A stretch of 6,492 nt of DNA from Firmicutes bacterium UBA3910 (lineage in GTDB: Bacteria; Bacillota; Limnochordia; Darwinibacteriales; Darwinibacteriaceae), in the NCBI GenBank assembly GCA_002391465.1, contig DGFC01000162.1, forward strand, positions 1-6,492, in the 5' to 3' direction. The position numbers and the translations under genes are program-made. Below, in pieces: positions 1-6,282 of this stretch (its first letter is position 1; every line of letters begins with the position of its first letter). A model generated the notes under the pieces. It was not told the DNA's origin and did no database searches. It worked only from the letters and a program-made list of their open reading frames with translations.

Positions 1-61
1 CAGCTATTCTGCGAATGATTTCTGAGACCGCGGTCAGATACTGTCTGGTGATATCGCGCAT
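1..61 (-). CDS. N-terminal 20 codons of a further operon gene, possibly an SIS-domain sugar isomerase (partial)
   Basis: An open frame starts at the ATG at 61 and runs off the left edge, giving MRDITRQYLTAVSEIIRRIA. The gap from the stop of the ceramidase-like gene is only 16 bases and contains GAGGGGAG seven bases before the ATG, so a real, translationally linked gene is likely. The amphipathic start, with a YL-x-AV-x-x-II-x-RI pattern, resembles the first helix of SIS-domain phosphosugar-binding proteins that sit in amino-sugar clusters, which would fit a role beside nagA. Twenty residues are too few to prove this; another helical N-terminus could look the same. That this is a coding start is much more certain than its product. 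Confidence 0.5.
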   Translation of the reverse strand, partial: MRDITRQYLTAVSEIIRRIA

Positions 62-68
62 TTTACTA

Positions 69-76
69 CTCCCCTC
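69..76 (-). promoter_or_regulatory. Ribosome binding site of the left-edge gene
   Basis: GAGGGGAG lies seven bases before the ATG at 61 and begins two bases after the TAA stop of the ceramidase-like gene. This is the main evidence that the truncated left-edge frame is a real gene. Confidence 0.65.
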
Positions 77-77
77 G

Positions 78-1379
78 TTAATTGCTAATCAAGCGCTCAA
101 TGAGACGTCGTGCCTGATCAACCAACACACTCCCCACAACTGGTTGGAAAACCGAGGTCTCCGCCTCATAACCTCCATCCAGAAAGGCCTCTTCGGTTGG
201 GAAATAACCGAACGAACCATTGGCGTACCCCACGACCATGACGACACGCTCAGGATCCCAGCCCTGCTTAATCTCAAGCCCGAGTTCGGAAAAGGGCTCT
301 CCAGGAATACCGACCAAAATTGCGTCGCCGATTGCCAGACCCTTCATCGCAGCGGCCAGTTCTGAACGTCCTTCGATTCCGTATCTTTTCACTGCTGAAT
401 GGATGCACTCTAGATAGACCTCTTGGATTTTCAGATTTCTCGCCTGAGAACCTTCTGGCGCCAAGCGTTTTTGTGCTTCCCTCAGATCGGCAATCTGAGA
501 TTCTAATGCCTGCACAGTCGGCAAGTCCTTCAGGGGTAAGAGCACTTTTGTACTCGCCACTTCTAGGGCCAGCGGCTCCACAAGTGCCCCCTCGCTCAAG
601 ACCGATAGCGCGGCATGGGCAATGGCACGCCCTACCTCTTCGGCTTTCTCGAACGTTCGGAAATCAATCCGTTCCCCCAAGGCGCTGGCATCAGCAGAGT
701 AACCGATGTTCACATTGCCAGCGGCCCCATTCAAGAACAGGGTGTGGCAGCCAGGGTGTTGTTGCCTGATGAATTCACGGACATATCCGGGATAATCAGC
801 GCTGAACTCCAAATTCTCTGCACCCAATACGGTGGCATGGAGAGCGTAGTTTACGATACAGCCCACCAAGTTCTCACCGGTGTAAAAACCAAGGACAGCC
901 AAAGCTGGATCCGGCGTCTCCTGCAGAGTCCTCCGGTTTTTGGCCACTCCCCTGAGCAACGCTACGTTCCGCTTAACCAACACATCCCGTCTGTTCTCCA
1001 AGGCTTCCCCAAGTGCCTGGCCCACGCCTGAGACAATCCGCTTCACTGTCTCGTCGTTCGCAGTGCACCCAAAGCGTTCTGAGACAACTGGGCCTGAATG
1101 GGTGTGGGTCGCGCAAACAAAGACTTGATCCTCGGGGACTCCAGCCAGTTCTAGAACCTTTTTACATATGCTCCCGCAGATATCCTCGGTTACCTCTACC
1201 AAATCGAGATTTACAATCACGGCCCTCTGAGCATCTTGCTCAAAGACTGCAACGTGAGCGTAAAGGTTATCATGGATACCTTGTGCCCCTTGCGTCCGGG
1301 CAGCGTACCCAGCCATTGGTGTGCCAAGTTCCGGGGTAATGGAAGCCGAACCGAATCCCGCATAAAAAGGTGATGACAT
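78..1379 (-). CDS. Neutral/alkaline ceramidase N-terminal-domain family protein (probable metal-dependent amidase)
   Basis: This 433-residue protein matches the catalytic domain of neutral ceramidases, zinc amidases that cleave an N-acyl bond. It opens with AGFGSASITPELGTPMAGY (7-25), the family signature. Likely zinc ligands are His92 or His94 in ATHTHSGP, His181 in NYALHATVLG, Glu361 in GIPGEPFSELG, and a tyrosine in the NGSFGYFPTEEAFLDGGYE region (Tyr392 or Tyr404). The family's usual glycine-rich loop appears as LNGAAGNVNI (216-225); the serine that is essential in Pseudomonas ceramidase seems to be replaced by Asn224. The protein has no signal peptide and lacks the C-terminal domain of true ceramidases, which are about 650-750 residues long. 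A helical, charged segment at about 285-312 could be a short coiled coil. Lipid ceramide is thus an unlikely substrate; an amide-linked sugar or related small molecule is more plausible, by inference from the neighbours. The ATG at 1379 has GAGGGGTGG upstream. Confidence 0.87.
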   Translation of the reverse strand: MSSPFYAGFGSASITPELGTPMAGYAARTQGAQGIHDNLYAHVAVFEQDAQRAVIVNLDLVEVTEDICGSICKKVLELAGVPEDQVFVCATHTHSGPVVSERFGCTANDETVKRIVSGVGQALGEALENRRDVLVKRNVALLRGVAKNRRTLQETPDPALAVLGFYTGENLVGCIVNYALHATVLGAENLEFSADYPGYVREFIRQQHPGCHTLFLNGAAGNVNIGYSADASALGERIDFRTFEKAEEVGRAIAHAALSVLSEGALVEPLALEVASTKVLLPLKDLPTVQALESQIADLREAQKRLAPEGSQARNLKIQEVYLECIHSAVKRYGIEGRSELAAAMKGLAIGDAILVGIPGEPFSELGLEIKQGWDPERVVMVVGYANGSFGYFPTEEAFLDGGYEAETSVFQPVVGSVLVDQARRLIERLISN

Positions 1380-1404
1380 TAGTATCCACCCCTCACTGTT
1401 GGGC

Positions 1405-3000
1405 CTAGAATACTTGCACTTGCCGTACCCACAACACGTTAGGATTCCTTATGGAGCCTCCCCCTGGCGGTTGCACTATCCTGACCCTGGTGGTCTCGAT
1501 GTCGTCAAAATCGTGGCGGTTCCAGGCGTGTTCCTGGTTGAACTCGCTAGCGGAAACAGTGCGCCAGGTCTCGTTTTGCCAGACCTCAACGCGGTATTTT
1601 CTAGAAGTCTGAAAGCCTTGCCGATCTGCCCAGTGAATGATTACGGTAGACACAGTCACTGCCTCAGGCCAGCTAATTTCAATCCAATGATCCGTCGCAG
1701 CGTCGCTGGAGGCCCAAGCTGTGTGGAGGCGTCCATCATGGAGAATCCTTGTCTGGTTCTTATACGGTTTGGCGACGTGAACCGGCCCCATGAGATGATG
1801 CCGCCACACCATGTCCTCACCAAACCACCAAAGGATAGGTTCGGTCTGATCATCCACCAGATGGGCGATTCGGACCGGGCCATGGGGATCACTTAAGAAA
1901 TCGTTCCGCAAAATCACGGAATAATGGCGGTAATAGCTGAGACGTTTAGCAAGGGTTTGCTCTTTCATCTCGGATGCAGTCAAAGGACCAGCGCACATTT
2001 GGATTTCATGGTCCTTACCCGCCAGCAGCAAGCTATGAATGTCCTGGCAGTTTAAGAGCTCGCCATTAACCGTATAGTAGCAATCGTAGTCCACGTCAAA
2101 GACCACCCATTTGAGGAGATCGTTCGACCAGACTTCCACCACAACATGCTCATCACAGGGGGGATCATGGTTGGGTTCGTTTCCGGGCACACAGTCTTCA
2201 GCAATACCCCGGTGCAGGTTAACCATTCGTGCAGGGATACCGAGACTCAGGCACGATTGGACGAAACTAACGCTGTAATGAACGCAATGGAACTGCTCCA
2301 AACCCCGCGAACCCCGTTCTATGATGTGATGGGCATTAAAGGGGGGCAGCCGCAGCGGCTGACCGTGAACCCAAAGCCCCTTCAGCCAAGTCACCAAAGG
2401 AACCAAACGCAGGACATCTAGCTCGTCCTCACTCAGCTTTTCGTCCAGCCTGTATTTGGAACGCAGCCTTACTAGCTCGGGATGGGTGTAATTCTCATAC
2501 CTAAAGGGCAGTGGACTCTTGATGATCTTCTGCCCCAGGACTCGACACTCCAGTTCTTCTCCTACCGGGCAGAGTTGCACACTGGTTGCAGGCCCCGGAA
2601 CCCCTAACGAATTGACTGCCCTAAACTGGAACTCGGCTTTCTGGTCCGGGATGAAGGTCTTCCACTCAGCGGCCACTTCAGTCCAAGGCCATCCCTTGTG
2701 TGATACTTCATAATGGGCTAAATTCGGCATGTTGCTCGTCAGCTGGAACTCCACAAGCCGTTCGCTTTGCTTGACCTCTACCTTCACTTCTACCTGATTG
2801 AGTGTCCAGTACAGATCACTTACGTTTTCAGTGTTAATGGTGGAAAAATAGCTATCCACGCTGATCTTAGTGCCAAACCTAGGATGGGCCAAGTTTGGTC
2901 TTCCGGCCAAGCTGCCGTACTCGTCCCCTTGTTGGAAGTACTCGGCGACTTCCTCACGCCACGCCTCAAGCCGCAGTTCAGGCTTTGCAAGACGATCCAC
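1405..3000 (-). CDS. Transglutaminase-like (papain-fold) protein with C-terminal discoidin domain
   Basis: This 531-residue protein has three visible parts. Residues about 45-145 read like a beta-sandwich (Ig or fibronectin III-like), ending in FQFRAVNSLGVPGPATSVQL. Residues about 190-330 are a transglutaminase-like domain: Cys239 in EQFHCVHYSVSFVQ, followed by LSLGIPARMV, then His285 in DEHVVVEVW and Asp302 in KWVVFDVDYD, so the Cys-His-Asp triad is complete. Residues about 415-531 resemble an F5/8 type C (CBM32-like) domain: ILHDGRLHTAWASS, then DHWIEISWPEAVTVSTVIIHW and the closing TTRVRIV. Bacterial transglutaminase-like proteins are mostly thiol proteases or amidases; the discoidin fold commonly binds sugars. 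No signal peptide or membrane segment is seen, so it appears cytoplasmic. Nine cysteines are present. Translation starts at GTG, supported by AAGGGTG six bases upstream; the next in-frame Met is residue 91, inside the first domain. It sits 14 bases after the permease gene and 25 before the ceramidase-like gene. Its substrate is unknown. Confidence 0.85.
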   Translation of the reverse strand: MDRLAKPELRLEAWREEVAEYFQQGDEYGSLAGRPNLAHPRFGTKISVDSYFSTINTENVSDLYWTLNQVEVKVEVKQSERLVEFQLTSNMPNLAHYEVSHKGWPWTEVAAEWKTFIPDQKAEFQFRAVNSLGVPGPATSVQLCPVGEELECRVLGQKIIKSPLPFRYENYTHPELVRLRSKYRLDEKLSEDELDVLRLVPLVTWLKGLWVHGQPLRLPPFNAHHIIERGSRGLEQFHCVHYSVSFVQSCLSLGIPARMVNLHRGIAEDCVPGNEPNHDPPCDEHVVVEVWSNDLLKWVVFDVDYDCYYTVNGELLNCQDIHSLLLAGKDHEIQMCAGPLTASEMKEQTLAKRLSYYRHYSVILRNDFLSDPHGPVRIAHLVDDQTEPILWWFGEDMVWRHHLMGPVHVAKPYKNQTRILHDGRLHTAWASSDAATDHWIEISWPEAVTVSTVIIHWADRQGFQTSRKYRVEVWQNETWRTVSASEFNQEHAWNRHDFDDIETTRVRIVQPPGGGSIRNPNVLWVRQVQVF

Positions 3001-3006
3001 AGACTA

Positions 3007-3013
3007 CACCCTT
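3007..3013 (-). promoter_or_regulatory. Ribosome binding site supporting a GTG start
   Basis: AAGGGTG ends six bases before the GTG at 3000, inside the 14-base gap after the permease stop codon. No ATG is available nearby in frame, so this site decides the start of the transglutaminase-like gene. Confidence 0.6.
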
Positions 3014-3014
3014 T

Positions 3015-3842
3015 CTAACCCTTAATTCCACCTGAAGCTATGCCGCGCACAAAATGCTTCTGTCCAAGCAGGAACACAATGATGGTGGGAATAATGCCCA
3101 ATACCGCACCTGCCGCCGACTGTCTCCAGCCGCCGTAAAACGCCGAGTCCAAGGTGGTCAAGCCTAGCGGCAGAGTATACAAATCTGGCGTCTTCAGCAG
3201 AACAACGGGCCAGAGCAGCTCGTTCCACTGCTGTACAAAAGCGAAGATGCTGATGGTCACCACGGCGGGTTTCACCAAAGGCAGCATAATCCGCCAATAC
3301 AGTCCGAATTCTGAACACCCATCGATTCTTGCCGCGTCCTCAAAATCTCCAGGCAAGGTGATGAAAGCCTGCCTCATGATGAAAACACTAAAAGGAGCCA
3401 CAACCCAAGGGAGGATGAGCGCGGTATGCGTATCTAAGAGACCAATGCGACGGAATACGCTAAACAAGGGAATTAGCGTGATCTGCTGAGGAATCATCAC
3501 CGTCGCCAGAACCAGGAGAAACAGAACTTCCCGCAGGGGAAACTTCTTGCGCGCAAAACCATACCCCGCCATGGGAACAACGATTGCCTGCAAGAATACC
3601 GTGGCAGCCGACACCCACAAGCTGTTCTTGACATAGGTAAAGAACGAAAACACCCGCAGCACCTCTGGGAATATGCTCAAGTTTAGCGGCCGGGGTATTA
3701 GCTGCGGCGGAAAAGTAAACAGGTTCGCCGTCGGTGGCTGAAGAGCTATTGAAAGCAAAATCAGAAATGGACCCAAAAAGATAAGACAGGAAACGAGCAA
3801 GCCCAGGACAACACCTAATTTCCCAAGTTTGATTCTGGTCAT
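3015..3842 (-). CDS. Sugar ABC transporter permease, MalG/UgpE type
   Basis: This is the second channel subunit of the importer, 275 residues from the ATG at 3842. Membrane segments lie near 8-33, 71-93, 105-128, 137-161, 188-213 and 242-261. The EAA loop reads DFEDAARIDGCSEFGLYWRI and runs into MLPLVKPAV (about 166-194). GYGFARKKFP (93-102), VMIPQQITLIPLF (115-127) and FVQQWNELLWP (202-212) are typical of the MalG branch. The N-terminus is short and lacks the long periplasmic loop of enterobacterial MalG, as is usual for CUT1 permeases. A GTG at 3848 in the same frame would add two residues, but it overlaps the ribosome binding site, so I prefer the ATG. The gene ends in TAG, 14 bases before the GTG start of the next gene. 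Confidence 0.95.
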   Translation of the reverse strand: MTRIKLGKLGVVLGLLVSCLIFLGPFLILLSIALQPPTANLFTFPPQLIPRPLNLSIFPEVLRVFSFFTYVKNSLWVSAATVFLQAIVVPMAGYGFARKKFPLREVLFLLVLATVMIPQQITLIPLFSVFRRIGLLDTHTALILPWVVAPFSVFIMRQAFITLPGDFEDAARIDGCSEFGLYWRIMLPLVKPAVVTISIFAFVQQWNELLWPVVLLKTPDLYTLPLGLTTLDSAFYGGWRQSAAGAVLGIIPTIIVFLLGQKHFVRGIASGGIKG

Positions 3843-3847
3843 CCCCA

Positions 3848-3854
3848 CTCCCCC
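3848..3854 (-). promoter_or_regulatory. Ribosome binding site deciding the MalG-type permease start
   Basis: GGGGGAG lies five bases before the ATG at 3842, a normal distance. For the alternative in-frame GTG at 3848 the same purine tract touches or overlaps the start codon, leaving no spacer. The ATG is therefore the better start. Confidence 0.65.
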
Positions 3855-3860
3855 ACTACT

Positions 3861-4787
3861 CTAGTACGTTACGTACTGCCCTTCCGTTCTTTTTAGGTAG
3901 AGCAAACTAAAGACAAACAGCAAGAGGAACAAAACAACCCCGAGGGCAGATGCGTAACCCATCTTCAAGAAACGAAAAGCTTGCTGGTAGATGTAGTAGA
4001 CCATCACATTGGTACTGTCAGCTGGTCCGCCATCGGTCATGACATAGACCTCACCAAAGACCTTCAGCGAACCGATAGCCGAGATAATCACGACCAACAC
4101 TATGCTTGGGCGCAACAGAGGTAGGGTGACATGCCAGAAGCGCCGAAAGGCGTTAGCACCATCCATAACTGCCGCCTCATCCAGCTCCACGGGAATCTGT
4201 TGCAGGCCGCCCAGATAGATCATCATGTAATAACCTGCCGCTTTCCACAAGGTAACAAAGACAATGGAATACAAGGCAATGTCCGGGTCACTCAAGAATC
4301 CCAAAGGCGCTTTTGTAATGCCTGCCCACTGCAAAAAGCCGTTGATAAAGCCCTGACCTGAATACAGGATTTTCCACATAATACCCACAACCGGCATGGA
4401 TATAAGCACAGGCAGATAGATGATGGAACGGAACACACCGATGCCCCTGAGCACACGGTTGACTAACAGAGCCAAAAGTAACGACAAGACGACGCAGCCC
4501 GGAACAACACATACGGTGTATACAAGCGTGTTTTTCAGCACCGTATGAAACACAGGGTCTTCCAGCATAACTCTGTAGTTCTCCAACCCGATGTATCGAG
4601 GCGCGCGTACTATGTTGAAGTTGGTCAAGCTATAGTAAAAAGTAGCTATAAGCGGGTAGAACATGAACATCCCGAGCAAAATGAGCGCCGGTAGTACAAA
4701 CAGAAAACCAGACAGATCATATTTGCGCACGAACCTTCTGATGGAAAGGCGGATGGAAGCCTTCCCTCTCGTCTTGGGCACGGCCAT
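3861..4787 (-). CDS. Sugar ABC transporter permease, MalF/UgpA type
   Basis: This 308-residue inner-membrane protein is one half of the transmembrane channel of a CUT1 sugar importer. About six membrane segments are visible, near residues 28-50, 83-107, 118-140, 170-192, 225-247 and 278-297, after a short basic cytoplasmic N-terminus (KTRGKASIRLSIRRFVRK). The EAA loop that docks the ATPase is intact at about 201-223: ELDEAAVMDGAN, then FWHVTLPLL. The sequences YIGLENYR (65-72) before the second segment and VMTDGGPADSTNVMVYYIY (249-267) before the last are hallmarks of the MalF/UgpA branch. The ATG at 4787 is supported by AGGTGA six bases upstream. The gene ends in TAG, 18 bases before the preferred start of the partner permease, so the two are almost certainly co-translated from one message. 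Confidence 0.95.
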   Translation of the reverse strand: MAVPKTRGKASIRLSIRRFVRKYDLSGFLFVLPALILLGMFMFYPLIATFYYSLTNFNIVRAPRYIGLENYRVMLEDPVFHTVLKNTLVYTVCVVPGCVVLSLLLALLVNRVLRGIGVFRSIIYLPVLISMPVVGIMWKILYSGQGFINGFLQWAGITKAPLGFLSDPDIALYSIVFVTLWKAAGYYMMIYLGGLQQIPVELDEAAVMDGANAFRRFWHVTLPLLRPSIVLVVIISAIGSLKVFGEVYVMTDGGPADSTNVMVYYIYQQAFRFLKMGYASALGVVLFLLLFVFSLLYLKRTEGQYVTY

Positions 4788-4819
4788 TGCGGGTCACCTG
4801 CCTACATGAAAATGGGGAA

Positions 4820-4843
4820 CTTTGGGGACATGCGTCCCCAAAG
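4820..4843 (-). promoter_or_regulatory. Perfect intercistronic hairpin after the binding-protein gene
   Basis: CTTTGGGGAC and GTCCCCAAAG form a perfect 10-bp inverted repeat around a 4-base loop. It lies 16 bases after the stop of the binding-protein gene and 32 bases before the first permease gene. In the transcribed strand it is followed by TTCCCCATTTTC, which is only weakly U-rich, so it is a poor intrinsic terminator. Stable hairpins at this position are known in other sugar ABC operons (malE-malF type), where they protect the upstream message from 3' decay or allow partial termination so that more binding protein than permease is made. That role is inferred here. Confidence 0.7.
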
Positions 4844-4859
4844 CCAACTCACAGGAACC

Positions 4860-6149
4860 TTACTGACGACTCAAAATCCTGTTCCAAGCAGCTTCAGCGT
4901 TATCCAATGCTTCCTTAGGAGTGATCTGGCCAGTATACATCCTCTGCGTCTCCCTGGCGAACGCTTGTGCCAACTCGGGCCAGAGCGTGCTGGGTGGAAT
5001 CGCCGTTGGACTTACCGCAAAGCCCCCATCCCATTCCACCTGTCTCTTCCTGGCCATTTCTCCCAAGGTCTGCGGTGACTCTACCTTGAACATGGGGTGT
5101 TCAAGCACATCCGGACGGCTGGGGAAGACAGCTACTTGCTCGATCAGCTCGATTTGGAGCTGTGTCCCTGTCACGTATAGAGCAAAATCCAATGCCTGTT
5201 CAGGGTACTTTGTATCGCCCGAAATCACCACATACTGGAAGCTAGTAAGCGCCTGACCCGTAGGACCGACGATTGGATACCCCACAGCGGTGTCAAGGGC
5301 TTCCAATACCTCAGGTGTAGCCCGGTTGATGATCTGAGGTCCAGTCAAGGTGAAAGCTCCCCGCCCAGCGATGTACCATTGCTGCGCTTCAGACCAGACA
5401 GCTGTTAACGCCTCCTGAGGGAGATAGCCTTCGCTATAAAGCTCATAGAGCTCTGTCAGCAGTTCTAAGGCTTCGGGCGTGTTGAACGCCGCTCTCTTGC
5501 CATCTTCGGAGAAGAGAGGAATGCCGTACTGGATAAACCAATCCAGCTCTTGCCCACCGTCCACTTTGTTGTGGGACTGCCCTAGGACTGTCATCAAACC
5601 GTACTTGCCCGTTGCATCCTTGATCTTCCGCGAGACTTCAAACGCTTCGGCGTATGTTCTCGGCGGGCTATCCGGATCAAGCCCTGCCTCTTCGAAAACA
5701 GCCCGGGAGTAGATGATGGGGGCAGCACCTCCACCGTACCAAGGCAGTCCCAGGAGTTTGCCATTGAAGGTCAGGGGCTCAATCATATCAGGGAAATAGG
5801 CTGCTTTATCTTCTTCGGAGATGTACTCGTTTAGATCGAGGAGAACATCAAGTTCAGCCAACTGTGCTAATCCATAGACATTAGCAACATCGGGAGCCAT
5901 GCCAGCACTGATCGCTGTCAAATACTTCTGAGCAACGTCGGCTCCAGGAACGTCCACCCAAACAATCTCAACGTTCGGATGCTCAGCCTCATAGCGCGCG
6001 ATGAAGTCTTCAATCCAATCTGTGAATGGACCGGCTAGGCTGATGGTCCAGAACTCGATCTGAATCTTTTCTTGAGCGAGGCTCATTCCAGCGAACGCAA
6101 GCACCATGGTCAGGGCAGCGGCTATCACAGTCAACCTGAATCTCTTCAT
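4860..6149 (-). CDS. Extracellular sugar-binding protein of a CUT1-type ABC transporter
   Basis: This is a 429-residue family 1 extracellular solute-binding protein, the part that captures the sugar outside the membrane and hands it to the two permeases encoded next. Residues 1-25 form a classic signal peptide: MKRFR, a hydrophobic stretch to about residue 20, then SLA before the predicted cut at Ala25/Gln26. There is no lipobox cysteine, so the mature protein should be soluble. The mature part begins with the strand IQIEFWTISLAG. It then shows family landmarks: YEAEHPNVEIVWV (53-65), the hinge region GKLLGLPWYGGGAAPIIYSR (130-149) followed by FEEAGLDP, and the C-terminal helices LAQAFARETQRMYTGQITP (393-411). 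The length is normal for the family. Aromatic residues suited to stacking on sugar rings are frequent. The ligand cannot be read from the sequence; the neighbouring nagA suggests an N-acetylated amino sugar or an oligosaccharide containing one. Confidence 0.94.
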   Translation of the reverse strand: MKRFRLTVIAAALTMVLAFAGMSLAQEKIQIEFWTISLAGPFTDWIEDFIARYEAEHPNVEIVWVDVPGADVAQKYLTAISAGMAPDVANVYGLAQLAELDVLLDLNEYISEEDKAAYFPDMIEPLTFNGKLLGLPWYGGGAAPIIYSRAVFEEAGLDPDSPPRTYAEAFEVSRKIKDATGKYGLMTVLGQSHNKVDGGQELDWFIQYGIPLFSEDGKRAAFNTPEALELLTELYELYSEGYLPQEALTAVWSEAQQWYIAGRGAFTLTGPQIINRATPEVLEALDTAVGYPIVGPTGQALTSFQYVVISGDTKYPEQALDFALYVTGTQLQIELIEQVAVFPSRPDVLEHPMFKVESPQTLGEMARKRQVEWDGGFAVSPTAIPPSTLWPELAQAFARETQRMYTGQITPKEALDNAEAAWNRILSRQ

Positions 6150-6282
6150 TGTCTAATCCCTCCCTATTCTCTGTGGGTAGTGTTGCTCAGGACTATCCCG
6201 ATGCTCGCTCAGCACATCCCTCCCTCCCAGCAAAAGCCCAGTGACCACTCCCTCAACCGTTCACAGCAGCACAGGCCCTTGC
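6150..6282 (-). promoter_or_regulatory. Intergenic leader upstream of the binding-protein gene
   Basis: This 133-base gap between nagA and the solute-binding protein gene is the largest in the window and the likeliest place for an internal promoter or operator. I found no convincing paired -35/-10 boxes. What is visible on the minus strand is two purine-rich Shine-Dalgarno-like tracts. One is GGGAGGGAGGG at 6228-6218, directly before an ATG followed at once by TGC and TGA. The other is AGGGAGGGA at 6165-6157, which serves the real start at 6149. A short interrupted palindrome (AGTG, two bases, CACT) lies at 6240-6249. Calling the gap regulatory rests on its position rather than on a recognised motif. 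Confidence 0.3.
6157..6165 (-). promoter_or_regulatory. Strong ribosome binding site of the solute-binding protein gene
   Basis: AGGGAGGGA, containing the core GGAGG, lies seven bases before the ATG at 6149. It is one of the best Shine-Dalgarno matches in the window, which fits the high translation usually needed for the binding subunit of a transporter relative to its permeases. Confidence 0.75.

Noticed and set aside
320..769. A 149-codon open frame on the plus strand inside the ceramidase-like gene
   Set aside because: It is antisense to a well-supported family protein, its translation is low-complexity and rich in Pro, Ser and Arg, and there is no recognisable domain.
1399..1896. A 165-codon open frame on the plus strand opposite the discoidin-like region
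   Set aside because: It overlaps a recognised domain on the other strand and its translation resembles no family I know; it is best explained as a shadow of the real frame.
3022..3318. A 98-codon minus-strand frame overlapping the MalG-type permease
   Set aside because: It is out of frame with a permease that has all expected motifs; the permease frame is unbroken, so this is not evidence of a frameshift.
4820..4843. Intrinsic terminator ending the transcript after the binding-protein gene
   Set aside because: The stem is strong but the following transcript sequence is TTCCCCATTTTC, not a run of U. The permeases need to be expressed with the binding protein, so full termination is unlikely; I report it as a regulatory hairpin instead.
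6240..6249. Short interrupted palindrome AGTG-CACT as a GntR-type operator
   Set aside because: Four-base arms are too short to distinguish from chance, and it does not match the NagR-type operator I know.
6258..6273. Possible catabolite-response (cre) site around TGTGAACG on the minus strand
   Set aside because: Only the first half resembles the consensus, and the second half lacks the conserved CA positions.
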